64,000 nt of DNA from Nucisporomicrobium flavum (GTDB lineage: Bacteria > Actinomycetota > Actinomycetes > Mycobacteriales > Micromonosporaceae). The stretch spans positions 334,334 to 398,333 of the forward strand of contig NZ_JADMLH010000005.1 of assembly GCF_016464385.1 (NCBI RefSeq). The letters are read 5' to 3'. The notes beneath the pieces are model-generated. The model had not been told where the DNA came from. It did no database searches and worked only from the letters and a program-made list of their open reading frames with translations. Positions 26,859 to 34,793 of this stretch are shown here, piece by piece (the stretch's first letter is position 1; each line of letters opens with the position of its first letter). Position numbers and translations under genes: made by a program.

Positions 26859-29800
26859 GTGCTCGTCGTACATGGCGTCTGGACAGCCGGTGAGTCGGCG
26901 CCGGGACGGCTCGCGCTCTGGGCCGAGGATCCCGGCCTCCCGCTGACCACCACCTCCCGGGCACGGTCCCGGCCGCACCCGTTCGCCGTGCCGGCCGCCG
27001 CGCTCTCGACGGCCCTCTCCGGTTCCTCCGACGACGTCCGCGACGCTCTGGTCAAGGCGGACGAGAGCACCCTGAACCTGCGCCTGCCCGGCACGGCGAA
27101 GGGCCCGCTGCCGTCGCCGGAGACGGGCAGCGAGGCGCCATCCCGGGGCCTGCGCCTGACGAGCTGGGAGATCCCCGTGCTCGTGATCCCGGGCGATCAG
27201 GCGCTGAACGTCCTCGGCGCGCTGGCCGACCCGGACCCGGAGAGCCCGTGGACCGCCGCGGCCTCGTTGCGATACCTCTCGCTGCTGGCCGGGCACGCCT
27301 GCGACATGGCTCGCCGGGGCCGGATGCTGCCGCAGCTGGTCACGGAGGCCGGAGTGCCCGCCGCACGGTGGCGTCCGGTGCTCACCGGGGCCGACGCGGC
27401 GGCGTTCCGGGAGTTCGCCGAGGCGATGCCGCCGGTCTGCCGGGCCGGCGGCGGCTCGGACCAGGGTGCCGCCCGCACGGTGCGCGATGTCCTGAACGCG
27501 CTGGTCGACGCGGGAGCACGGGCGGTTCTGCCGGAGCGCCTCCTCCTCGGGGCCCGTCCCGGCCCCCGGGCCGCCCTGGCGGACCGGTGGGTGTCCGCCC
27601 TGACCGCCGAGGACCGCACCCTGCCCGGCGCCGACGCGGCCGACGTGGCCGCGCTCACCGAGCCGCTCGAGGCGTGGCTACGGGCCGCGCACGAGGCCAA
27701 CGGGCCCGTCCGGGTCAGTTTCCGGCTGGTCGAGCCGCCCCCGGGCGAGGACACGTGGTCCCTCGTGTTCGCGCTGCAGTCGGCCGACGACCCCAGCCTG
27801 TATCTCCCGGCCGAGGAGCTGTGGTCCGGCGGGCGGTTGCCGGGCCTCGCCGGCCGGGCCGACGAGACCCTGCTGGCCGGGCTCGGCCGCGCCGTGCGGC
27901 TCTTCCCCGCGCTGCACGAGGCCCTGCTCGACGCCCGGCCGCACGAGATGACGCTCAGCACCGCCGAGGCGCACGAGTTCCTGCGGCAGGCCGCGCCCCT
28001 GCTCCAGGCGGCGGGTTTCGGCGTTCAGCTCCCGTCATGGGCCGGACGTAAGGCGGTCGGGCTCAAGCTGACGACCCGCACCAGGAGCACGACGCCGTCG
28101 GGCAAGGCCGCGGCCGACTCCGGGTTCGGCCTCGAGGAGCTGGTCGACTTCCGCATCGACCTGATCATCGGGGACGGCACGGTCAGCGCCGAGGAGCTGG
28201 CCGAGCTGGCCCGGCTCAAGGTGCCGCTGGTCCGGGTGCGCGGCCAATGGGTCGAGCTGGACGACCGGCAACTCAAGGCGGCGCTCCGGGCGGTGGACCG
28301 GCGGCGCGAGGGCGAGCTCACCGCCGGCGAAGTGCTCCAGCAGGTGGTCGACGGCGGCGAGGAGGACCTGCCGCTCGTCGAGGTGGACGCGGACGGCCGG
28401 CTCGGCGACCTGCTCTCCGGGGAGGCGGCGGCGCGGCTGACGCCCGTGTCCACGCCGCCGGGGTTCCAGGGGGTGCTGCGGCCGTACCAGGAGCGGGGTC
28501 TGTCGTGGCTCTCCTTCCTCGGGCGGCTCGGGCTCGGCGGCATCCTGGCCGACGACATGGGGCTCGGGAAGACCGCACAAACCCTGTCGCTCCTGCTCAC
28601 CGAACGGGAGAACGCGGCAACTCGCGCCGAGCTGTCCGCGACGCTGCTCATCTGTCCTATGTCTCTGGTCAGCAACTGGCAGAAGGAGGCCGCCCGCTTC
28701 GCCCCGAGCCTGCGCGTGGTGGTGCACCACGGCAACGCACGGAAGCGCGACGACGAGTTCAAGGCGGCCGTCGCCGAGGCCGACGTCGTCATCACCACCT
28801 ACGGCACCGCGCTGCGCGATCTGCACCTGCTGCGGGATGTCCAATGGGGACGGGTTGTCTGCGACGAGGCTCAGGCGATCAAGAACAGTGGCACGCGGCA
28901 GGCGCAGGCCGTTCGCGCCATCCCGGCCCGCACCCGGCTGGCCCTGACCGGCACGCCCGTGGAGAACCACCTCGCCGAGCTGTGGTCCATCATGGAGTTC
29001 GCCAACCCGGGCCTGCTGGGGCCGGCGAAACGTTTCCGTAAACGGTTCCAGGAGCCCATCGAGGTCCGCGGCGATGCCGACGCGACCGCGGCCCTCAAGC
29101 GGGCCACCGGGCCGTTCGTGCTGCGGCGCCTCAAGACCGACAAGTCGATCATCTCCGACCTCCCGGAGAAGAACGAGATGAAGGTGTGGTGCCCGCTCAC
29201 GGCCGAGCAGGCCACCCTCTACCAGGCGGTGGTGGAGGACATGATGGCCGTCATCGAGAACACCGAGGGCATCCAGCGGCGCGGCAACGTCATCTCGGCC
29301 ATGACGAAACTCAAGCAGGTCTGCAACCATCCGGCCCACCTGCTCAAGGACGGGTCCCGGCTGCCCGGCCGCTCAGGCAAGCTGGCCCGGCTGGAGGAGC
29401 TGACCGAGGAGATCGTGACCGACGGCGACAAGGCGCTCGTCTTCACGCAGTACGCGGAGTTCGGGGCGATGCTGCAGCCGTACCTGGCCGCACACCTCGA
29501 CCGCCCGGTGCTGTGGCTCCACGGTGGACTGTCGAAGGCGAAGCGCGACGAGCTCGTCGAACGGTTCCAGCGGGACCCCGAGCCGATGATCTTCCTGCTT
29601 TCGTTGAAGGCGGCGGGCACCGGCCTCAACCTGACCGCGGCCAACCACGTCATCCACGTGGACCGGTGGTGGAACCCCGCAGTGGAGGACCAGGCGACGG
29701 ACCGGGCGTTCCGCATCGGACAGTCGCGCAACGTGCAGGTTCGCAAGTTCATCTGCACCGGGACGCTCGAGGAGAAGATCGACGCGATGATCGAGCGGAA

Positions 29801-29909
29801 GAAGGCGCTGGCGTCCACAGTGGTCGGCACGGGCGAGGACTGGATCACCGACCTCAGCACCACCGAGCTGCGCGAGCTGTTCGCCCTCGACCCGGTGGCG
29901 GTGAGCTGA
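26859..29909 (+). CDS. SNF2-family DEAD/DEAH-box ATPase
   Basis: A 1016-residue Swi2/Snf2 ATPase of the bacterial HepA-like group. The first 480 residues form the variable 'SNF2 helicase associated' N-terminal region; the motor follows: Walker A in ILADDMGLGKTAQTLSL (about 568), DEAQ box in VVCDEAQAIKNSGT (about 668), TGTPVENHLAELWSIMEF, and the second RecA lobe ending with QATDRAFRIGQ (about 945). Such proteins move on duplex DNA and are implicated in recycling transcription or remodelling nucleoprotein. It starts at GTG 26859 with GGAG upstream. One base separates it from the following SWIM-finger gene, a pairing repeated across actinobacteria. Confidence 0.93.
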   Translation: MLVVHGVWTAGESAPGRLALWAEDPGLPLTTTSRARSRPHPFAVPAAALSTALSGSSDDVRDALVKADESTLNLRLPGTAKGPLPSPETGSEAPSRGLRLTSWEIPVLVIPGDQALNVLGALADPDPESPWTAAASLRYLSLLAGHACDMARRGRMLPQLVTEAGVPAARWRPVLTGADAAAFREFAEAMPPVCRAGGGSDQGAARTVRDVLNALVDAGARAVLPERLLLGARPGPRAALADRWVSALTAEDRTLPGADAADVAALTEPLEAWLRAAHEANGPVRVSFRLVEPPPGEDTWSLVFALQSADDPSLYLPAEELWSGGRLPGLAGRADETLLAGLGRAVRLFPALHEALLDARPHEMTLSTAEAHEFLRQAAPLLQAAGFGVQLPSWAGRKAVGLKLTTRTRSTTPSGKAAADSGFGLEELVDFRIDLIIGDGTVSAEELAELARLKVPLVRVRGQWVELDDRQLKAALRAVDRRREGELTAGEVLQQVVDGGEEDLPLVEVDADGRLGDLLSGEAAARLTPVSTPPGFQGVLRPYQERGLSWLSFLGRLGLGGILADDMGLGKTAQTLSLLLTERENAATRAELSATLLICPMSLVSNWQKEAARFAPSLRVVVHHGNARKRDDEFKAAVAEADVVITTYGTALRDLHLLRDVQWGRVVCDEAQAIKNSGTRQAQAVRAIPARTRLALTGTPVENHLAELWSIMEFANPGLLGPAKRFRKRFQEPIEVRGDADATAALKRATGPFVLRRLKTDKSIISDLPEKNEMKVWCPLTAEQATLYQAVVEDMMAVIENTEGIQRRGNVISAMTKLKQVCNHPAHLLKDGSRLPGRSGKLARLEELTEEIVTDGDKALVFTQYAEFGAMLQPYLAAHLDRPVLWLHGGLSKAKRDELVERFQRDPEPMIFLLSLKAAGTGLNLTAANHVIHVDRWWNPAVEDQATDRAFRIGQSRNVQVRKFICTGTLEEKIDAMIERKKALASTVVGTGEDWITDLSTTELRELFALDPVAVS

Positions 29910-29910
29910 C

Positions 29911-30744
29911 ATGCCGGTCGACCCGGAGGGACGCTGGTTCGAGACGACCGGCCCGATCCGCGTGGACGGTGGCATCGCCGTGCGCGCCCAGCGGGGGAAG
30001 ATCGGCGAGCAGTGGTGGTCGCGGCGGTTCGTCGACATCCTCGAGCGCACGTGCGCTCCCGGACGGCTTGCGCGGGGGCGGGCGTACGCGCGCAAGGGGC
30101 AGGTCATCGACTTCGAGCTGACCCCGGGGACCGTGACGGGCCGGGTTCAGGGCTCGCGTCCGACGCCGTACGGGGTGACGATCCGCATCCCGGCGTACGA
30201 TGAGGCACAGTGGACACGAGCACTCGCCGCACTCGGGTCACAGGCGTTGTATCGCGCCGCCCTGCTCGCGGGTGAGATGCCGCACGAGATCGTCGACGTC
30301 TTCGACGAGCTCGAGCTGCCGCTGTTCCCGTCCGCATTGGACATGTCGTGCACATGCCCGGACTGGGGCGTGCCGTGCAAGCACCTTTCCGCTGTCCTGT
30401 ACGTCCTCGCCGAGGCGTTCGACGACGATCCGTTCCTCGTGCTGGCTTGGCGCGGCCGCCAGCGGGAGGAAATCCTCTCCGCATTACGCGGGCTCCCCGA
30501 ACCGACGGAGGCCGTCGACCCGCTCGCGGTCGACGAGGTGGCGCTGGAGGACCGGCTGGGCGACTTCTACACGCCGGCCATCTCGCTGAGTCGGTTGCGG
30601 GAACGGCCCGCCCGGGTCACGGCGCCTCCCGAGCTGCTGCTGCGGGTGCTGGATCCGCCGCGGGTGCGGGTGCGCGCCATCCCGTTGACGGACATCCTGC
30701 GCCCCGCCTACCGAGACCTCGGAGGTACCTCCACAACAGACTGA
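29911..30744 (+). CDS. SWIM zinc-finger protein
   Basis: A 277-residue protein with a complete SWIM finger C147-x-C149-x6-C156-x-H158 (SCTCPDWGVPCKH). The N-terminal half (EQWWSRRFVDILERTC, then RLARGRAYARKGQVIDFEL) is the conserved region that accompanies bacterial SNF2 partners. SWIM fingers bind DNA or proteins, so it is probably an accessory factor for the upstream ATPase. The ATG lies 1 nt after the ATPase stop, indicating a two-gene operon closed by a hairpin that overlaps this gene's own stop codon. Confidence 0.9.
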   Translation: MPVDPEGRWFETTGPIRVDGGIAVRAQRGKIGEQWWSRRFVDILERTCAPGRLARGRAYARKGQVIDFELTPGTVTGRVQGSRPTPYGVTIRIPAYDEAQWTRALAALGSQALYRAALLAGEMPHEIVDVFDELELPLFPSALDMSCTCPDWGVPCKHLSAVLYVLAEAFDDDPFLVLAWRGRQREEILSALRGLPEPTEAVDPLAVDEVALEDRLGDFYTPAISLSRLRERPARVTAPPELLLRVLDPPRVRVRAIPLTDILRPAYRDLGGTSTTD

Positions 30745-30772
30745 GGGGCCCGCGCTTTCGCGCGGACCCCTC
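30743..30772. terminator. Bidirectional terminator hairpin between convergent genes
   Basis: GAGGGGCCCGCGC and GCGCGGACCCCTC form a 13-position stem with one mismatch over a TTTC loop (30743-30772). It spans the SWIM gene stop and ends 14 bp short of the convergent glucanase stop. Confidence 0.65.
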
Positions 30773-30785
30773 GGTCAGGGCCTGG

Positions 30786-32387
30786 TCAGCCCTTGTGCCA
30801 CTTCTGGTTCGCCGTGCCCGCGCAGTCCCACAGCTGGAGCCGCGCGCCGTCGTTGCCGTTCCAGTCCTTGATGTCGACGCACTTGTTGGCCTGAACGTTG
30901 ACCAGGTCCCCCGCGCCCGACAACACGAACTGCTGAGCGCCCGTGTTGTTGCAGGTGTAGAGCTGGACCACGGCGCCGCTGGCGGTCGAGCCGTCGGCCA
31001 CGTCCATGCACTTGCCGCCGGCCTGGACCGCGCCGTTGGCGAACGTCCACTTCTGGGCGTTGGAGTTGTTGCAGGTCCACGCCTGCAGAGGCGCCCGGTC
31101 CACGAAACTGCCGCTCGGGACGTCGATGCACTTGCCGTTCCAGTCACTGATCAGCGACACCGCACCCGTGGTCGGCGGCGGGGTGGTGCCGCCCGCGCCG
31201 AACGGGGTGAGGATCAGGCCGGCAGAGCGCGGGTCACCGCTGTGCACCAGCGACTCGAAGTTGGCGACGTCGTCGAAGGCGAACGCGTACGCCTTACCGT
31301 CCGCCATGTTCTGGTGGATGATCTTCCCGTACTGGTTGGCCGGGTTGTTCTGGTAGAACTGCGCGGCGTTCGTGCTGGGCTGGGTGTCGATCGTGCCGAG
31401 GGTGCCCCGGTTCAGCGCAGCGCACAGGGTCCGCGAGATCGGGCCCACCACCTGGTCGTTCGGCGCCGGGAGGTCACCGTCGCAGCCCCACACCGACGCG
31501 GAGGACGGCTTGTTGAACGACGCCACCTGCTGACCGGCCGAGTTGGTGAAGGTCATGACGTTGCCGGACGTCCGCCCGAAGTACTTGGTGTTGGGCTGAT
31601 CCCCGAACGGCACGATCGTCAGCGTCTTCGACGTGTACGCGTTCCACGCCGAGTTGATGTACGAGTCGTAGTAGTTGGCGCTGAGCAGCCCCGCGCCCGC
31701 CGCCTTGCCCGGGGATAGCACGCGCAGCACCGTACCGTCGGAGCGGGTCACGACGGTCCGGTCCCAGCCCGCCTGAGCCTTGATCCCGTTGATGACGTTG
31801 TTACGTCCGTTGTTGACCGGGTCACCGGTCCGGGTCGTCACCCCGTTGGATCCGGTGACGGTGACCGCGTGCGGCACGGCGAACATGTCGACCTGCGAGC
31901 TGTTGAGCCACAGACCGTCGTTGTTGTACGTGAACTCGCTCCAGTCGAACAGAATGTTGTAGTTCGGGTCGCCGCTCGCCCACGGGGCCGGCTGGACCAG
32001 CCCGTCCGGGGTGAGCAGGAACTTGAGCTTCTCGCCCAGCGAGAAGTACACCCGCCCGGAGAGGCCCTTCGGGAAGTTGACCGTGGTCGTGCCGCCGTTG
32101 CCCGGGCCGCCGATCGCCACGTCGGGCGCCGGCGAGGGCGGGATGTTCCCGGCCGGCCACGGCGTGAACGTGCCGCCCTGGTTGACGTAGCCGAGGCGGC
32201 CGGTGTTCAGGTTCGTGCCGATGACGTACACGTAGACCGCGTCGCCGCGGCCGGTGTTGTTGGTGATGGTGACCGGGAGCAGCGCCGGGCCGGCAGCCTG
32301 GGCGGGCGCCGCGGCGGCGGACACCGCCACCGGCACCGCGGCCGCCACGGCGGCTAGCGCGTGCAACAGCTTTCGTCTGGTTCGCAC
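30786..32387 (-). CDS. Secreted GH64 beta-1,3-glucanase with C-terminal CBM13 lectin domain
   Basis: A 533-residue exported enzyme. An Ala-rich signal peptide covers about 1-32 and carries twin arginines (TRRKLL), so Tat export is possible. The GH64 domain (about 35-390) has the catalytic pair E151 (FDWSEFTY) and D167 (SSQVDMFAVP), separated by 16 residues exactly as E154/D170 of laminaripentaose-producing glucanase. After a Gly/Thr/Pro linker, residues about 405-533 form a ricin-type beta-trefoil (CBM13) with QxW-like repeats (CIDVPSG, CMDVADG, CVDIKDW). It should cleave fungal-type beta-1,3-glucan. GTG start with AAGGAG 7 nt upstream; promoter with a CebR-like operator follows. Confidence 0.93.
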   Translation of the reverse strand: MRTRRKLLHALAAVAAAVPVAVSAAAAPAQAAGPALLPVTITNNTGRGDAVYVYVIGTNLNTGRLGYVNQGGTFTPWPAGNIPPSPAPDVAIGGPGNGGTTTVNFPKGLSGRVYFSLGEKLKFLLTPDGLVQPAPWASGDPNYNILFDWSEFTYNNDGLWLNSSQVDMFAVPHAVTVTGSNGVTTRTGDPVNNGRNNVINGIKAQAGWDRTVVTRSDGTVLRVLSPGKAAGAGLLSANYYDSYINSAWNAYTSKTLTIVPFGDQPNTKYFGRTSGNVMTFTNSAGQQVASFNKPSSASVWGCDGDLPAPNDQVVGPISRTLCAALNRGTLGTIDTQPSTNAAQFYQNNPANQYGKIIHQNMADGKAYAFAFDDVANFESLVHSGDPRSAGLILTPFGAGGTTPPPTTGAVSLISDWNGKCIDVPSGSFVDRAPLQAWTCNNSNAQKWTFANGAVQAGGKCMDVADGSTASGAVVQLYTCNNTGAQQFVLSGAGDLVNVQANKCVDIKDWNGNDGARLQLWDCAGTANQKWHKG

Positions 32388-32516
32388 GGTGACTCCTTGG
32401 GGGACGAAGCGGCGCGATGGGTACGGGACAACCCCGGTGACCTGCCTGTTCGGCCGGTACCGGGTCGGGGATGGGAAATAGCCGGGTCACGCGTCGTGAG
32501 CTGCGGAGGAGCAGCC

Positions 32517-32530
32517 TGAGAGCGCTCTCA
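32517..32530. promoter_or_regulatory. CebR/CelR-like LacI-family operator
   Basis: TGAGAGCGCTCTCA is a perfect 14-bp palindrome that differs at one symmetric pair from TGGGAGCGCTCCCA, the CebR/CelR box of Streptomyces and Thermobifida. It lies directly downstream of the glucanase -10 element, so a bound repressor would block initiation. No LacI-family regulator is encoded in the window. Confidence 0.75.
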
Positions 32531-32531
32531 C

Positions 32532-32560
32532 AGCATGAAATGGTTAACACTGTGTGTCAA
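32532..32560 (-). promoter_or_regulatory. Glucanase gene promoter
   Basis: A perfect TTGACA (-35) at 32560-32555 on the minus strand is followed after 17 bp by CATGCT at 32537-32532 (a weak -10). The start point would fall inside the adjacent palindrome. Confidence 0.5.
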
Positions 32561-32712
32561 TAGACGTCGGATGATGTATTTCGGCGGTGTTTCCGGCTGC
32601 GCCGGGCCGCCGCCGGACCTGCCGGCCGTTCCCAGCAGGCCGGTTCGACCATTGCGTCATGTGTCCATCTCCGACAGCGTGCCGACCCGCGTCCGCGCCA
32701 CCCGCCGATGCG

Positions 32713-32741
32713 TTGTCCACAGGCCCGAGGCGTTATCCACA
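32713..32741 (+). promoter_or_regulatory. Pair of DnaA boxes in direct repeat
   Basis: TTGTCCACA (32713-32721, the Streptomyces-preferred DnaA box) and TTATCCACA (32733-32741, the E. coli consensus) lie 20 bp apart in the same orientation within a 15-bp direct repeat GCGTTRTCCACAGGC. They are 53-81 bp upstream of the aldo/keto reductase start. Confidence 0.6.
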
Positions 32742-32793
32742 GGCGCCGCCGCGCGGCCCGCGTCGCTGCCGGAAGCGGCATAGGGTCGACGGC

Positions 32794-33750
32794 ATGAGCG
32801 AGATGAACTACCGCCGCCTCGGCTCGTCCGGGCTGGTCGTCTCCGTCGTCGGGATCGGCTGCAACAACTTCGGCCGCAGGATCGACTTCGACGGGACGCG
32901 GGCGGTCGTCGACGCGGCTCTCGACGCCGGGATCACCCTCTTCGACACCGCCGACATCTACGGGACCCCGCACGGGACCTCCGAGGAATGGCTCGGCGCC
33001 GCGCTGAAGGGCCGGCGGGAGGAGGTTGTGCTGGCGACCAAGTTCGGCATGGACATGGAGGGCATGAACGGCGTCGATCACGGCGTGCGGGGTTCGCGGC
33101 GATACATCGTGCGGGCCGTCGAGGCGTCGCTGCGCCGGCTCGGCACCGACTACATCGATCTCTATCAGATGCATGAGCCCGACGAGGGGACGCCCATCGA
33201 GGAGACCCTCGCCGCCCTGGACGATCTGGTACGCGCCGGCAAGGTGCGGTATCTCGGCAACTCGCACTTCGCCGGATGGCAGATCGCCGACGCCGACTGG
33301 ACCGCGCGGGCCGGCGGGCAGACACCGTTCGTCAGCGCTCAGAACCAGTACAGCCTTCTGCATCGTGACGTCGAGGCCGAGGTGGTGCCCGCGTGCGAGC
33401 GGTTCGGGCTGGGGCTGCTGCCGTTCTTCCCGCTGGACAGTGGCCTGCTGACCGGCAAGTACCGGCGCGGACAGCAGCCGCCCGCGGGCACCCGGCTGGC
33501 TCAGGACGGCTACCAGGGGTGGCTCGACGAGGCCGACTGGGACCTGATCGAGGCGCTGACCGCGTACGCGGAGGAGCGCGGCCGCTCGCTGCTCGACGTC
33601 GCGATCGCGGGTCTCGCGGCACGCCCGGCGGTGACCAGCGTGATCGCCGGGGCGACGACGCCGGAGCAGGTACGGGCCAATGCGGCGGCGGGCGCCTGGC
33701 AGCTCACCGCCGAGGACCTCGCCGCCCTGGACGAGCTCCTCGCCGGCTGA
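32794..33750 (+). CDS. Aldo/keto reductase
   Basis: A 318-residue NADPH-dependent TIM-barrel reductase. The catalytic tetrad is visible as Asp and Tyr in LFDTADIYG, Lys in VLATKFGMD and His in DLYQMHEPD. The C-terminal cofactor-binding segment TSVIAGATTPEQVRANA is typical of AKR proteins related to YghZ/Tas or potassium-channel beta subunits. Substrate unknown. The ATG at 32794 fits the family start (MNYRRLGSSGL). A hydroxy-acid oxidase gene begins 7 bp after its stop, so the two form an operon. Confidence 0.92.
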   Translation: MSEMNYRRLGSSGLVVSVVGIGCNNFGRRIDFDGTRAVVDAALDAGITLFDTADIYGTPHGTSEEWLGAALKGRREEVVLATKFGMDMEGMNGVDHGVRGSRRYIVRAVEASLRRLGTDYIDLYQMHEPDEGTPIEETLAALDDLVRAGKVRYLGNSHFAGWQIADADWTARAGGQTPFVSAQNQYSLLHRDVEAEVVPACERFGLGLLPFFPLDSGLLTGKYRRGQQPPAGTRLAQDGYQGWLDEADWDLIEALTAYAEERGRSLLDVAIAGLAARPAVTSVIAGATTPEQVRANAAAGAWQLTAEDLAALDELLAG

Positions 33751-33757
33751 CCGGGCA

Positions 33758-34768
33758 GTGAACCCAGCGGAAAGCGAGCAGGCCGGCTGGACTGTGGATT
33801 CGCTCGAACGCGAGGCGCGGGACGTCCTCTCCCCCGCCGTCTTCGAGTACTACCGGGCCGGCGCCGGCGAGGGGATCAGCCGCGACGAGGCCGCCACCGC
33901 CTGGCGTTCCTGGCGCTTTCTGCCGCGCATCTTCCAGGACGTCTCGACGGTCAGCACCGCCACCGAGCTGTTCGGCACCCACCTGGCCGCGCCCGTCCTG
34001 GCCGGCCCCGCCGCGTTGCACACGCTCGCGCATCCGGAGGGCGAGGTGGCCACCGCCCGGGGCGTGTCCGAGGCCGGGTCGCTGCTGGTCCAGTCGGCCC
34101 GCGCCGGACGCTCGATCTCGTCGGACCGGTGGTGGTTCCAGGCGTACGTGCTGCGCGACCCTTCCATCACCGAGGCGCAGGTGCGGGACGCGGCGGCCCG
34201 GGGCGCGCGGGCGATCGTGCTGACCGCGGACGCGCCGTACGTCTTCCGCAGCGCGGTGCCCGAGGCCGGGAGTGCCGCGCCGGAGAACCGTACGCCGGGG
34301 CAGCGGCAGGACCCGGCCCTGAGCGCCGATGCGATCAGGTGGCTGGCCGGCATCTCGGGGCTGCCCGTGCTGGTCAAGGGGGTGCTGCGGCCGGAGGACG
34401 CCGTCGCCTGCGTCGAGGCGGGCGCGGCCGGGATAGTCGTCTCCAACCACGGCGGGCGTCAGCTCGATCGGGCGGTGGCTTCCGCATACGCGCTGCGGCC
34501 GGTCGTCGAGGCGGTCGGTGGCCGGGTGCCCGTGCTGGTCGACGGCGGGATCCGCAACGGGGCGGACGTGCTGACCGCTCTGGCGCTGGGCGCGAGCGCG
34601 GTGCTGATCGGCCGGCCGGTGTTGTGGGCGCTGGCGACCGGCGGTGCTGAGGGCGTACGCGATCTCCTCAGGTTCTATCGCGACGACCTCGCCCGGACGA
34701 TGGCGCAGGCGGGAGTTCCCAGCCTGGCGCACATCGATGAAAGCCTGATCGGCCCGGGAATCCGTTGA
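33758..34768 (+). CDS. FMN-dependent alpha-hydroxy-acid oxidase/dehydrogenase
   Basis: A 336-residue TIM-barrel flavoenzyme of the lactate oxidase / glycolate oxidase family. FMN and substrate residues are seen in YYRAGAGEG, the LVKGVL lysine, the catalytic SNHGGRQLD histidine and the VDGGIRNGADVLTALALGA phosphate site. It oxidises an L-2-hydroxy acid to the 2-keto acid. The variable loop after VLTADAP is shorter than in most homologues, which would leave the active site more open. GTG 33758 is taken as the start, 7 bp after the reductase stop. Confidence 0.88.
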   Translation: MNPAESEQAGWTVDSLEREARDVLSPAVFEYYRAGAGEGISRDEAATAWRSWRFLPRIFQDVSTVSTATELFGTHLAAPVLAGPAALHTLAHPEGEVATARGVSEAGSLLVQSARAGRSISSDRWWFQAYVLRDPSITEAQVRDAAARGARAIVLTADAPYVFRSAVPEAGSAAPENRTPGQRQDPALSADAIRWLAGISGLPVLVKGVLRPEDAVACVEAGAAGIVVSNHGGRQLDRAVASAYALRPVVEAVGGRVPVLVDGGIRNGADVLTALALGASAVLIGRPVLWALATGGAEGVRDLLRFYRDDLARTMAQAGVPSLAHIDESLIGPGIR

Positions 34769-34779
34769 TTCCCGGGCCG
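34750..34779. terminator. Bidirectional terminator hairpin
   Basis: A perfect 13-bp stem, CGGCCCGGGAATC (34750-34762) with its complement at 34767-34779, loop CGTT. It covers the oxidase stop codon and lies 14 bp from the convergent surface-protein stop. No U-run follows. Confidence 0.7.
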
Positions 34780-34793
34780 TCAGCCGTACGGTT

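Larger units (their letters stand above)
32388..32793. other. Divergent intergenic region between glucanase and aldo/keto reductase
   Basis: These 406 bp hold, from left to right, the glucanase leader (about 130 bp), a 14-bp LacI-type palindrome abutting a TTGACA promoter at 32517-32560, and a pair of DnaA boxes at 32713-32741 just before the reductase gene. No coding frame is supported. Confidence 0.7.
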
